Shown: positions 1 to 7,226, counted from the stretch's first letter. The stretch: DNA of 13,465 nt from JAWLCG01 sp041687295 (GCA_041687295.1 JAWLCG010000102.1:1-13465), one strand, 5' to 3'. The notes: generated by a model not told the origin, from the sequence alone. Numbers and translations: made by a program.

Positions 1-1329
1 GTCGGTCCCGGCGTCGTTGTCGCCCCAGACCAGGCGCACGACGGGGTCGTGCCCGCCGTTATCCAGCAGCTCGCCGCGGATCCGCGCCGACTGCATCACC
101 ACGCGGACCGGGGGCAGGACGCTGACGGTCGGGGCCTGGGCGGGCGCGGTGGTGAAGCTCTGCACGTCGGCCCAGGCCACGCCGGAGACGTTCAGGGCGG
201 CCATGCGGTAGTAGTGAGTGGTGCCCGGCGTCAGGCCCTCCAGGTCGAGGGTGAACTCGCCGTAGCCCAGCTCGCCCAGCGGAACCGTGTGGTCCCAGCC
301 CGACCAGGACTGGCCCAGGTCGCTACCGCCCCAGAAGAGGTACACGTCGGGGGCGTCGCCGCCGGTGTCACTGACCCGGCCATGGAGCGTGGCCGAGGCG
401 CTGTAGACCTGACTGGCCGGCAGGGCCTCCAGGCTCGGGGCGACGGCCACGGTGAAGATACCGGTGTACGGCGCCAGCAGCGTGCCGTTGATGTCGGCCA
501 GGGAGCCGCCGGCCAGCTCGATGGTATGGACCCCGGGCCCGGCGGCGGGCACGGTGAACACGAGCTGCTTGGTGCCGGTCTGCGTCACGGCCGTGGCGGG
601 CACGCCGTCGATCGTCAGGTCGCCCGGCTGGACGGTCGCCAGGTCGACTTCACGCGAGAGATTCACCGTAACCAGCGAGGGGGCGGTCCCGACGGCCGAC
701 TCGTCCATCGGCGTGGAGCTGGTGACGCGGAACTCCGGCACCGTCAGGCTCGAGGCCGCCAGGTCGGCGCGGATGAGCATGTCGTTGCTCGTCGAGCCGG
801 CGTTCAGGCCGTGGATCGCCAGCACGTTCGTGCCGGCCACCAGCTCCGACACGCCGCCTGATACGTCCAGCGTCGTCCAGAAGCTCGGCAGCACCTCGGT
901 GGCGGTGGCCAGGGCGCTGGAATTCCAGGCGGGCTGGGCAGGGGCGTTGATGGCTCCCACCGGCTTGCCGTTGATGTAGATCACCATGCCGTCGTCAGCC
1001 TGGATCCGCATCGACAGGCCGTGGATCAGCGACGGGTCGTTGACCTGGAACGGAATGCGGATGTAGACGGAGGCGTTTCGGCCATACATGGCCGAGCCGA
1101 TGTCCGTGCGGATCAGCGACTCGTAGCCGCTGTTCATCTCGTAGCCCAGGCCCATCGGGCCCGAGGCCCAGCCGCTGTGGTCGAAGCTCGGATCGGTCCA
1201 GAGGGCATCGATCGAGTTATCGGTCGGCACGTGGTAGTAGGCTGTGCTGTCGAGACTGACGAAGCTGGACGACAGGAGCAGACGCGGCTCGAGGGTTTCG
1301 ACGAGGGGCAACGGCGCGATGCGCGGCAT
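1..1329 (-). CDS. LEPR-XLL surface/secreted protein, N-terminal part (partial)
   Basis: The frame is open for 443 codons from an ATG at 1329 to the window edge, so the C-terminus is missing. An AGGAGG Shine-Dalgarno lies 6 nt upstream of the ATG. Residues 11-19 read ETLEPRLLLS-like, the LEPR-XLL motif found at the N-termini of large extracellular proteins in Planctomycetota and related bacteria. Residues ~25-195 look like a beta-jellyroll domain, with DDGMVIYINGKPVG resembling a PA14 or carbohydrate-binding fold. Residues ~197-296 resemble a bacterial Ig-like domain (SSTPMDESA, DLTIDGVPA). Residues ~297-394 form a fibronectin-III-like repeat ending in LTPGTTHYYRMAALN and SFTTAP, and a second repeat starts near 396 (VRLVWGDNDAGTD). 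No catalytic domain is visible. I infer an exported adhesin, or the N-terminal binding region of a surface enzyme. The missing part could hold an enzyme or an anchor. Confidence 0.85.
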   Translation of the reverse strand, partial: MPRIAPLPLVETLEPRLLLSSSFVSLDSTAYYHVPTDNSIDALWTDPSFDHSGWASGPMGLGYEMNSGYESLIRTDIGSAMYGRNASVYIRIPFQVNDPSLIHGLSMRIQADDGMVIYINGKPVGAINAPAQPAWNSSALATATEVLPSFWTTLDVSGGVSELVAGTNVLAIHGLNAGSTSNDMLIRADLAASSLTVPEFRVTSSTPMDESAVGTAPSLVTVNLSREVDLATVQPGDLTIDGVPATAVTQTGTKQLVFTVPAAGPGVHTIELAGGSLADINGTLLAPYTGIFTVAVAPSLEALPASQVYSASATLHGRVSDTGGDAPDVYLFWGGSDLGQSWSGWDHTVPLGELGYGEFTLDLEGLTPGTTHYYRMAALNVSGVAWADVQSFTTAPAQAPTVSVLPPVRVVMQSARIRGELLDNGGHDPVVRLVWGDNDAGTD

Positions 1330-1378
1330 GGTACGCCTCCTTGGCAGACGACACGGGGCGGGACCCGGGCTACAGAGG

Positions 1379-1421
1379 AATGTCCAGGCCGCTCGGGCAA
1401 GCCCGCCCGGCCCTGGACATT
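1379..1421 (-). repeat. Perfect 10-bp inverted repeat in leader of the LEPR-XLL gene
   Basis: The arms AATGTCCAGG (1379-1388) and CCTGGACATT (1412-1421) are exact reverse complements. They are separated by 23 bases that contain an inner CGGGC/GCCCG stem. The structure begins about where transcription from the predicted promoter at 1425-1453 would start. It could therefore form a stem-loop at the mRNA 5' end, or serve as a dyad operator. There is no T-tract beside it, so it is not a standard terminator of the upstream esterase gene. Confidence 0.6.
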
Positions 1422-1424
1422 TCC

Positions 1425-1453
1425 AGTCTACCCGGTTTTGGGGGAACTGCCAA
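1425..1453 (-). promoter_or_regulatory. Predicted sigma70-type promoter for the LEPR-XLL gene
   Basis: Read on the minus strand, TTGGCA (-35) is separated by 17 bases from TAGACT (-10). The start site would be near 1418, about 90 bases before the ATG. The element lies in the 170-base gap (1330-1499) between the esterase stop and the LEPR-XLL start. I see no intrinsic terminator for the esterase in that gap. Confidence 0.42.
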
Positions 1454-1499
1454 GGGGCCAACTGGCCGCAACGCCCCGCCAAGAGCGGTTTTCCTGCCC

Positions 1500-2597
1500 T
1501 CAGCCGGCCACGAACAGCCGGGGGGCCAGTGCGTGCAGGCAGCGCCGCCACACCTGCCACTCGTGGGCGCCCTCGCAGGCGAACCAGTCGTGCCGCACGC
1601 CGGCGTGCTCCAGCTCGATGTGCATGGCCTCGGCCCCGGCGTAGCCGCGGTCCTGCCGCCCGCAGCCGATCCAGAGCCGCTCGAGCTCGCGGTTGGCCCG
1701 GTCGGCGTCGGCGAACAGGCCGTCGTAGGAGCTCTGCAGCTCGAAGCCCCGCCCGCCGCCGCTCAGGGCGCCGACCGAGGCGAACAGGTCCAGCCGCCCC
1801 AGCCCGATCCGCAGGGCCTGGCCCGCCCCCATCGACAGGCCGGCCAGGGCCCGGCTGCGGCGGTCGTCGATCGCACGGAAATGCTTGTGCATACTGGGGA
1901 TGATCTCGTCGACGAGCACTGCCTCGAAGAGGTTCTCGCCCCGGGCGACCTCGCTCTGGTCGGCCAGGCCGGGCGGGGCGGCGTAGCCGTTGTCCATCAC
2001 CACGAGCATGGGCCGGCATCGCCCCTCGGCCAGCAGGTTGTCCAGGATGAGGTGGGCCCGGCCCTGCCAGGTCCAGCTGCGCTCGCTCTCGCCCGAGCCA
2101 TGCTGCAGGTAGAGCACGGGGTAGCGGTCCGAGCCGGTAGTGTATCCGGGGGGCAGGTAGACCACCGCCCGGCGGACGCGTCCGGTCAGTCGCGAGTTGT
2201 AGTAGTGCTCGCAGACCTGCCCGTGGGCGATCGCGCGGGGCCAGTAGAAGTCGTGCTGCGGGTCGGGCACCTCCAGGCCGTGGCACAGGCGGTTCCAGCC
2301 GAAGTAGACCTCGCCATAGGGGTCCAGCCTCGCCGAGCCATCGACGCGGTAGAGGAAGTAGTGGAAGCCGGGGCGCACGGACCCCAGTTCCAGCGTCCAG
2401 TCGCCCTGGCCGTTGCGGGCCATGGGGTAGGGCCCGGGTCCCATGCCGTTGTCATCGCCCATGGGAACGACCTCGACGCTGCGGGCGTCGGGGGCCTCGA
2501 GGCGGAAGCTCGCCCGCCCATCGTCGTGCACCACCGGCTGCGGGGCCGGGCGGGCGGAGCTGATGCCGCCCATCGGAAGCTGGTCTGCGTTGGCCAT
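1500..2597 (-). CDS. Putative esterase of the esterase D / feruloyl-esterase family with N-terminal E-set domain
   Basis: This 365-residue protein has two parts. Residues ~15-105 resemble an E-set/CBM48-like beta domain (FRLEAPDARSVEV, MARNGQGDWTLEL, FHYFLYRVDG). Residues ~120-365 form an alpha/beta-hydrolase of the putative esterase family (Pfam PF00756). The nucleophile elbow GLSMGAG places the serine at 255. Asp316 in IGCGRQD and His345 in EGAHEWQVW complete a plausible triad. Relatives hydrolyse ester bonds on plant polysaccharides or act as acyl or trehalose-type esterases, and the substrate here is unknown. No signal peptide is evident, so it may be cytoplasmic. ATG 2597 is preferred because AAAGGG sits 8 nt upstream, whereas an in-frame GTG at 2606 would lie right against that site. 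It has its own promoter. Confidence 0.88.
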   Translation of the reverse strand: MANADQLPMGGISSARPAPQPVVHDDGRASFRLEAPDARSVEVVPMGDDNGMGPGPYPMARNGQGDWTLELGSVRPGFHYFLYRVDGSARLDPYGEVYFGWNRLCHGLEVPDPQHDFYWPRAIAHGQVCEHYYNSRLTGRVRRAVVYLPPGYTTGSDRYPVLYLQHGSGESERSWTWQGRAHLILDNLLAEGRCRPMLVVMDNGYAAPPGLADQSEVARGENLFEAVLVDEIIPSMHKHFRAIDDRRSRALAGLSMGAGQALRIGLGRLDLFASVGALSGGGRGFELQSSYDGLFADADRANRELERLWIGCGRQDRGYAGAEAMHIELEHAGVRHDWFACEGAHEWQVWRRCLHALAPRLFVAG

Positions 2598-2641
2598 GGT
2601 ATCCACCCTTTACGCTGGTTGAGGGGTCTGTCCCGCCCCAG

Positions 2642-2670
2642 TCTATACCCCCGCCGGCCTGGGGCTGCAA
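2642..2670 (-). promoter_or_regulatory. Predicted promoter for the esterase gene
   Basis: On the minus strand, TTGCAG and TATAGA are separated by 17 bases. The element lies just after the tRNA terminator (2680-2714), which suggests the esterase is transcribed independently. The predicted start is near 2635, giving a leader of about 38 bases. Confidence 0.45.
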
Positions 2671-2679
2671 CCGGCGCGC

Positions 2680-2714
2680 AAAAAAAGCCCCGGCGTCGTG
2701 AAACGCCGGGGCTT
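2680..2714 (-). terminator. Rho-independent terminator of tRNA-Ala
   Basis: On the minus strand, a 12-bp perfect stem with arms AAGCCCCGGCGT and ACGCCGGGGCTT encloses the loop TTCACG. The stem runs directly into a seven-T tract. It begins 10 bases after the tRNA 3' end. The T-tract is on the minus side only, so termination is expected for leftward transcription. Confidence 0.93.
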
Positions 2715-2724
2715 GCGGATGAAG

Positions 2725-2797
2725 TGGAGGCGAGGGGATTCGAACCCCTGACCTTCTGCATGCCATGCAGACGCGCTCCCAACTGCGCCACGCCCCC
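2725..2797 (-). tRNA. tRNA-Ala (anticodon GGC)
   Basis: The 73-base sequence folds into a complete cloverleaf. The acceptor stem is GGGGGCG/CGCCTCC, the D-stem is GCGC/GCGC, and the anticodon stem is TCTGC/GCAGA with loop ATGGCAT, so the anticodon is GGC. The T-arm is AGGGG-TTCGAAT-CCCCT. The acceptor has a G3-U70 wobble pair, the classic alanine identity element, which independently supports the assignment. The discriminator is A and CCA is not encoded. This tRNA reads GCC and GCU, and GCC is by far the most used alanine codon in the neighbouring genes. It is a single-tRNA transcription unit. Confidence 0.97.
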
Positions 2798-2823
2798 ATC
2801 CGGGGCCTTGAGGCCAGATCGGT

Positions 2824-2853
2824 CTTGTACCAGGATCAGCCCCTGGCGGTCAA
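2824..2853 (-). promoter_or_regulatory. Predicted promoter for tRNA-Ala
   Basis: On the minus strand, TTGACC and TACAAG are separated by 18 bases, about 27 bases before the tRNA 5' end. The 179-base gap 2798-2976 otherwise holds only the tail of the rnpA-yidD transcript. A GC-rich 7-bp stem (GTCGGCC/GGCCGGC around 2895) is present but has no T-tract, so I do not call a terminator for yidD. Confidence 0.45.
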
Positions 2854-2976
2854 GCCCGTTCTTGCTTTTTCGGCACAACTTCCTTGCCGGCCCGCAGGCC
2901 GACGAAGGGCGGTTCTTATACCGCAGCCCGGCGGGCCGGGCAAGGCCTTTCCGCACAATTCCCTCGATCCATCGAC

Positions 2977-3234
2977 CTACTTCACCGGGTCGTATCCCCC
3001 TCGGCTGCAGGGGTGGCAGCGGGCCAGGCGGGCCAGGCCCCTCGCGCTGCCGCGGACGGGGCCGTGGCGGCGGACGGCTTCGATGAAGTACTGGCTGCAG
3101 GAGGGGTAGAACCGGCAGTGCCCTCCTACCCACGGCGAGAGCGTCATCTGGTACAGCCGAACCAGACCCACCAGCAGCCAGCTCACCGGCCGGCGGCGGA
3201 GGCTCGGGGCGTCCTCGGGGGGCGGATCGGTCAT
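2977..3234 (-). CDS. yidD: Membrane protein insertion efficiency factor YidD
   Basis: This is an 85-residue protein of the YidD (DUF37/haemolytic) family, which works with YidC in inserting proteins into the inner membrane. The family core is unmistakable: an amphipathic stretch RPVSWLLVGLVRLYQMTLSP (12-34 region), then HCRFYPSCSQYFIEAV (39-54) and CHPCSRGGYDPVK at the C-terminus. The conserved cysteines are C40, C46 and C76. ATG 3234 is chosen because it overlaps the rnpA stop as ATGA and has GGAG 8 nt upstream. A GTG at 3255 would extend into rnpA with no better site. Length is normal for the family. No yidC follows downstream; instead a tRNA unit begins. Confidence 0.96.
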   Translation of the reverse strand: MTDPPPEDAPSLRRRPVSWLLVGLVRLYQMTLSPWVGGHCRFYPSCSQYFIEAVRRHGPVRGSARGLARLARCHPCSRGGYDPVK

Positions 3235-3626
3235 GGTCGGCGCTCCGGCCCGCACACCCGCCGGGCCAGGCGGAGGAGACTCTCGGCCAGGCCGGCGACG
3301 GTGTGGTCGTCGCGGACGGCCGGCACGAGGACCAGGTCCCAGCCGCCGGGCAGCTGGTCGCGGACGGCGCGGAAGGCCTCGCGCGCCAGGCGCTTGACCC
3401 GATTGCGCCGGACGGCCTTGCCGTGCCGCTTGCCGACCGCCACCGCCAGGCGGGGCCAGGGCAGCTCGCTGGGCAGGCCGACCAGCATGGCCCGGCCATC
3501 GCGGGCGCGCCGGCCCCGGTCGAACAGCTCGCTGATCCGCCCGGACGCGATGAGGCGGAAGTCCCGCGCCGTGGGTCTTGGGGCCGGCCCGGCCGGCGGC
3601 TCCGCCGAATGCACCTCGTCGGTCAT
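3231..3626 (-). CDS. rnpA: Ribonuclease P protein component
   Basis: This 131-residue basic protein binds RNase P RNA and helps mature tRNA 5' ends. The signature KAVRRNRVKRLAREAFR (residues 70-86) contains the canonical RNR motif. FRLIASGRISELFDRG (23-38) and RLAVAVGKRHGK (59-70) match the family's beta strands and substrate-binding cleft. It has an N-terminal extension of ~20 residues rich in Pro and Ala. The start ATG 3626 shares its A with the stop TGA of the upstream gene (TGATG), and the stop overlaps the yidD start (ATGA), so translation is probably coupled on both sides. The usual upstream partner rpmH (ribosomal protein L34) is absent here. An in-frame extension to 4115 lies wholly inside the upstream gene in another frame and is rejected. 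Confidence 0.95.
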   Translation of the reverse strand: MTDEVHSAEPPAGPAPRPTARDFRLIASGRISELFDRGRRARDGRAMLVGLPSELPWPRLAVAVGKRHGKAVRRNRVKRLAREAFRAVRDQLPGGWDLVLVPAVRDDHTVAGLAESLLRLARRVCGPERRP

Positions 3627-5227
3627 CACCGCCGGCCCTCCCGGCACGGGCCGCTGACAGCGGGCACGTCGGCGCCGGCCGCCCAGCGGCGGGCCTGGTC
3701 GATGAGCCCCTCGAGCCGCTCGGCCGACTGATAGACGAAAAAATACTCCCGGCTGCGGGCCTGGACGTTGTGGTGCAGGTCGTGCTCGACCTGTCCGATG
3801 CGGGCCCGCAGGGCGTCTAGCCCGTCGCGGTAGTGGCGGCACAGTTCGGCGTCCACGTCGTGCAGGTGTACGAAGGCCTGCGCCCGCTCGGGCGAGTGCC
3901 GCGCCTCCGCCTCCAGCTGCGCCAGCAGCGCCCGCCGCCGCTCCAGCAGCCGACGGGTGGCCCAGTCGTCGTCGCCGGCGGCGTAGAGCTGCGGGTTGTG
4001 CCGGGCGTGGTGCAGATCCCAGCGGGCGCGGCTCAGGTCGGCCGGCGTGGCGGGCCGGGTCGGCAGGTCCAGACGCAGCGTCGCGGTGGCCGTGATGTAC
4101 GCCGGCGGCTGCCACCCCAGCCAGCGCCGGGCCAATTCATCGCCGACCTCGTCATAGATCGCCCCGCCGATGCCGTGGACGAACAGGTCGCCCAGGAAGC
4201 TCCGCAGGAACATCGTCAGCGTCAGCGCCCGCGGGGCCAGCAGCAGGCCGGCCTCGATCAGCGCGTGCACCTCCTGCGTCGCCCGTCGCGGGTCGCTCGG
4301 CAGCGTGGCGACGGGCCCAGAGGGCGTCTCGAGGACGACGGTGGCCCCCCGCGACCGGGCGAACAGCCGCTCGCGCGGCCCGTCGGGGCGGTAGAGCCAT
4401 AGCGGCACCTCCAGGGCCCCGTCACGCTCGATGAGGTCGGCCACGGGACGCGATCGGCCCTTGAGGCCGTGGGCGCGGCGGTAGTCGGCGAGCGTCTCGG
4501 CCCGCAGGCGGAAGAGCGTGGCGTGGTCCAGCAGGATATGGGCGGCGAAGCGGGCGAAGGCCTGCCCGCGGATCAGTTCGGCGAAGAAGGCGTCGGCCAC
4601 GCGGACGCCCAGGCTGTTGGTGACGGCATGGCTGGAGGCGGCGATCCAGTGGGCCAGCGTCGGGCTCTCGGCGCGGCCCCGGCCGGCGGCGTCGGCCCAG
4701 CGGTCGAACAGGCCCCGCTGGGGCAGGCACTGGCGGACTCGCGCGACGATCCGCTCGAGCTGCTCGGCCGAGGGCGGCGGCAGCTGGGCGGGGCATCGGC
4801 CCCCGGTCAGGGCCCCCAGGTCGGTAAAGGCCGCGTGCCGCACCGCCAGCTCGCCATCGGGCAGCACTTCAGGCACGGCCAGCGAGGCGTCCTTGAGCGT
4901 GTCCAGGTCGGTCACGACGTGGATGGCCGAGCCGCCGACGGCCTCGGCCAGGGCGGCGATGGCGGGCACCTTGAACCACACGCCGGGGTGGTGCAGCTCG
5001 GCCTGGTGGCCGGTGAGAATCCAGGGCCCCTCGGGCGACAGGCCGGTCCGCTCGGCCAACTCGGCCCGGGCCAGGGCGCGCAGCTCGGCGGCGGGCAGGC
5101 CGGCGACGGCAAAGTCCATCTCCGAGAAGCGCCGGCGGGCCTGCGCCATGCGCGCAGGCAACTCGCCGCCCGGCGGGGCCAGCAGCACGCCCCCGTCGGC
5201 GGTCGGGGCCTTGAGCGGCTCGTTCAT
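3626..5227 (-). CDS. BshC-like conserved protein of unknown function
   Basis: This 533-residue protein is one I recognise only in part. Residues 69-92 (PWILTGHQAELHHPGVWFK...) resemble the TG(H/Q)Q...GP...K segment of BshC, the putative cysteine-adding ligase of bacillithiol synthesis. The total length equals that family's usual ~540 residues. Residues ~103-113 (HVVTDLDTLKDA) and 344-367 (FLGDLFVHGIGGAIYDEVGDELAR) look like conserved core motifs. A helical, probably coiled-coil stretch lies around residues 425-520 (LERRRALLAQLEAE, DALRARIGQVEHDL). The BshC C-terminal signature is not obvious, so the BshC function is unproven and I give no gene symbol. The start ATG 5227 overlaps the glycosyltransferase stop as ATGA. 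An alternative start far upstream (5422) would lie within that gene. Confidence 0.8.
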   Translation of the reverse strand: MNEPLKAPTADGGVLLAPPGGELPARMAQARRRFSEMDFAVAGLPAAELRALARAELAERTGLSPEGPWILTGHQAELHHPGVWFKVPAIAALAEAVGGSAIHVVTDLDTLKDASLAVPEVLPDGELAVRHAAFTDLGALTGGRCPAQLPPPSAEQLERIVARVRQCLPQRGLFDRWADAAGRGRAESPTLAHWIAASSHAVTNSLGVRVADAFFAELIRGQAFARFAAHILLDHATLFRLRAETLADYRRAHGLKGRSRPVADLIERDGALEVPLWLYRPDGPRERLFARSRGATVVLETPSGPVATLPSDPRRATQEVHALIEAGLLLAPRALTLTMFLRSFLGDLFVHGIGGAIYDEVGDELARRWLGWQPPAYITATATLRLDLPTRPATPADLSRARWDLHHARHNPQLYAAGDDDWATRRLLERRRALLAQLEAEARHSPERAQAFVHLHDVDAELCRHYRDGLDALRARIGQVEHDLHHNVQARSREYFFVYQSAERLEGLIDQARRWAAGADVPAVSGPCREGRR

Positions 5228-5958
5228 CGGCACCGGCACCCCCGGGCGCAGGCCTCGCGGCGGTCCTCGACGGCCATCGCCTCCTCGAACACGTCGAGGT
5301 AGTGGTGTCGCCGGTAGTCGGCCTGGTCGAGCTGCCCGCCGAAGGAGCGGTTGGGGTCGTTGTAGATCAGCCGAACCGGAATCTCCCGGATCCGCAGGCC
5401 CCGGCGGGCGGCCTGGGCCCACAGTTGCAGGGGCATGGCGTAGCCCGGCTCGGTCAGGTCCAGCCTCGCCAGGGCGTCCACGCGGTAGGCCTTGAACCCG
5501 CAGAAGGCGTCGGTCAGGTCCAGGCCCAGCCGATCGTTGAGCGAGTGGGTGATGTCGGCGTTGATGGCCCGGCGGTCGGGCGGGGGCGAGTCGGTCCGCA
5601 GCTCATGGCGGAGGTAGCGCGAGCCGCTGACGATGTCCCAGTCGTCCGCGGCGGCCATGCCCAGGAAGTCCGGGATGAACCCCGGCTCGTGCTGGCCGTC
5701 GCAGTCCATCGTGATGATCCAGTCGAAGCCGTGCTCGGCCGCGTAGTCGAAGGCGTCGATGAGCGACTGCCCGTAACCCATGTTCTTGGGGTGGCGGATG
5801 ATGCGGACGTTCTCCAGCCTGCCCAGCAGTTCGCTCGATCCATCGGTCGAGCCGTCGTCCACCAGCAGGATGTGCGCCATGTACCGCCGAGCCTGTTCCA
5901 CGACCTGCTCGACGTGCTCCACTTCGTTGTACACCGGTATGGCCAGCAGGACCTGCAT
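5224..5958 (-). CDS. Glycosyltransferase family 2 (dolichol-phosphate-mannose-synthase-like)
   Basis: This 244-residue GT-A fold enzyme begins with LLAIPVYNEVEHVEQVV. It shows the nucleotide-binding VDDGSTDG (33-40), the metal-binding DCD (85-87) in ITMDCDGQHEPG, a DAFCGFKAYR acceptor-loop motif (150-159) and DPNRSFGG (201-208). This layout matches DPM1/polyprenyl-phosphate sugar transferases, which move a sugar from a nucleotide donor to a lipid phosphate. No C-terminal membrane segment is present, so it is probably cytoplasmic or peripheral. The sugar and acceptor cannot be deduced. The C-terminus ends in a Cys/Arg-rich tail (CARGCRCR). It is the first gene of the leftward four-gene unit, with GGAG 11 nt before the start. 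Confidence 0.92.
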   Translation of the reverse strand: MQVLLAIPVYNEVEHVEQVVEQARRYMAHILLVDDGSTDGSSELLGRLENVRIIRHPKNMGYGQSLIDAFDYAAEHGFDWIITMDCDGQHEPGFIPDFLGMAAADDWDIVSGSRYLRHELRTDSPPPDRRAINADITHSLNDRLGLDLTDAFCGFKAYRVDALARLDLTEPGYAMPLQLWAQAARRGLRIREIPVRLIYNDPNRSFGGQLDQADYRRHHYLDVFEEAMAVEDRREACARGCRCR

Positions 5959-6024
5959 GGGCGGTCACACTCCAGTCTGCTCGGGGGGTGGGTCCGGCGG
6001 GCGGCCAGTCGCCCGCGCCGTCTA

Positions 6025-6052
6025 ATTATCCCCATGCCCGGCCAACTGTCAA
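6025..6052 (-). promoter_or_regulatory. Predicted promoter of the GT2-BshC-like-rnpA-yidD operon
   Basis: On the minus strand, a consensus TTGACA is followed after 16 bases by GATAAT. This is the best consensus match in the window. The start would be near 6018, with a leader of about 60 bases. It lies back to back with the rightward promoter at 6129-6157 in the 236-base divergent gap 5959-6194. Confidence 0.6.
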
Positions 6053-6128
6053 ACCCGCCTTGGGCCCGACGGGCGGTTCTGCACCCGGTTTCGGCGGGCG
6101 CGGAGCCCCCGGCGGCCGGTCCGGCTGC

Positions 6129-6157
6129 TTGACCGCGCGTCCGCTGGCCGATACAAC
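6129..6157 (+). promoter_or_regulatory. Predicted promoter for the TPR lipoprotein operon
   Basis: TTGACC and TACAAC are separated by 17 bases. The predicted start is near 6164, leaving a leader of about 30 bases. The -35 and spacing match those of the candidate hom promoter at 8743-8771. Confidence 0.5.
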
Positions 6158-6194
6158 AGAAGCCCGGCCCCCTAACCCAAGGATGGATCCCCCG

Positions 6195-7226
6195 ATGCGA
6201 CACCGGCCGTTCGTTACGCTCTGCCTGACCGCTGCTCTGCTGGCCAGCCTGGCCGGCTGTGCCCAGCACCGCCGCCGCCAGCTCGAAGCCCAGGCCATCG
6301 ACGCCTACGTCCTCGGCCAGTTGCTGGCCGACCAGGGCCGACTCGACGCCGCCCTGGCCCAGCTGGCCCGGGCGATTCAGCGAGACCCCACGCTCGAGAC
6401 CGCCCACGCGGCAATGGGCGACATCTACCGCGAGCAGGGCTCGATCGACCTGGCCGCTTACGCCTACGAGCGGGCCTGCGAGGCCAACCCCTACGGCTTC
6501 CGCAGCCATTACAACCTCGGCGTGCTCCGCCAGATGCTCGCCGAGGCGGCCCCCACCCTGCCGGAGTTCCAGGCCCGCATCCGCCAGGCCGTCGAGGTCT
6601 ACCTGCGGGCGCTGGCGCTCAAGCCGGCCGACTACGACGCCAGCCTCAACCTCGGCGTGTGCTACTTCCGCATGGGCCAACTGGACAAGGCCGAGCACTA
6701 CTGCCGCCAGGCCGTCGCGCTCGACCCGGCCCGCCCGGGCGGCTGGGTGAACCTCGGGGCCGTCCTGGACGAGCGGGGCGAGCTCTACCCGGCCGTGCAG
6801 GCCTACAAGCGGGCCCTGGAGCTCGAGACCGACCAGCCCACCGTCCTGATGAACCTCGCCAACGTCTACATCAAGCAGGGGCGCTTCAAGGCCGCCCTGA
6901 GCAACTACGAGCTGGCGGCCGCCATGGACGAGACTTCACCGGCCGCCCAGGAGCGGCTGGCCTTCTGCCACTACCACATGCGGGACTACGACGCCGCCGT
7001 CGCCGCCTACGGGCGGGCCCTTGCCCTGGACGACCGCCACGCCGACTCTCGCCGGGGGCTCGGCGTGGTCTACATGACCCAGTACCTGCTGGACACCACC
7101 CAGGCCGAGCTTCGCGACAAGGCCCTGGCCGAGTGGACCGCCTCGCTGGAGATCAATCCCAACCAGCCCGACCTCGCCCAGCTGATCGCCAAGTACACCC
7201 CCCCGCCGCAGGTGCCCAAGCTATGA
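6195..7226 (+). CDS. TPR-repeat lipoprotein
   Basis: This 343-residue protein has an N-terminal lipoprotein signal: RHR, a hydrophobic stretch, then the lipobox LAGC with Cys22 as the predicted lipidated residue. The rest is about eight tetratricopeptide repeats, for example LGQLLADQGRLDAALAQLARAIQRDP, LNLGVCYFRMGQLDKAEHYC and LANVYIKQGRFKAALSNYELA. TPR arrays are protein-protein interaction scaffolds, and this one would face the periplasm. One repeat carries an insertion (MLAEAAPTLPEFQARI). ATG 6195 is chosen because AAGGA sits about 12 nt upstream and the resulting signal peptide starts with Arg/His. ATG 6183 would abut that site and add MDPP. The stop overlaps the start of the next gene (ATGA), so the two are probably co-translated. 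Confidence 0.9.
   Translation: MRHRPFVTLCLTAALLASLAGCAQHRRRQLEAQAIDAYVLGQLLADQGRLDAALAQLARAIQRDPTLETAHAAMGDIYREQGSIDLAAYAYERACEANPYGFRSHYNLGVLRQMLAEAAPTLPEFQARIRQAVEVYLRALALKPADYDASLNLGVCYFRMGQLDKAEHYCRQAVALDPARPGGWVNLGAVLDERGELYPAVQAYKRALELETDQPTVLMNLANVYIKQGRFKAALSNYELAAAMDETSPAAQERLAFCHYHMRDYDAAVAAYGRALALDDRHADSRRGLGVVYMTQYLLDTTQAELRDKALAEWTASLEINPNQPDLAQLIAKYTPPPQVPKL

Noticed and set aside
49..979. Plus-strand open frames opposite the LEPR-XLL gene
   Set aside because: The minus frame is continuous to the window edge and begins with a strong Shine-Dalgarno and a known N-terminal motif.
2604..2606. GTG at 2606 as the esterase start
   Set aside because: It would place the AAAGGG ribosome site about one base from the start codon. 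ATG 2597 has proper spacing.
1341..3086. 581-codon plus-strand frame across the esterase, tRNA and promoter regions
   Set aside because: It reads antisense through a certain tRNA, a terminator and an esterase with an intact triad. Its composition is that of a shadow frame.
3627..4115. N-terminal extension of RnpA to 4115
   Set aside because: The added part is an Arg/Ala/Pro-rich out-of-frame reading of the upstream gene. ATG 3626 gives normal family length and stop-start overlap.
6022..6034. Single DnaA-box-like TTATCCCCA near the strand switch, hinting at a replication origin beside rnpA/yidD
   Set aside because: Only one imperfect box is present, and it overlaps the -10 element. There is no cluster, no AT-rich unwinding region and no dnaA or dnaN gene.
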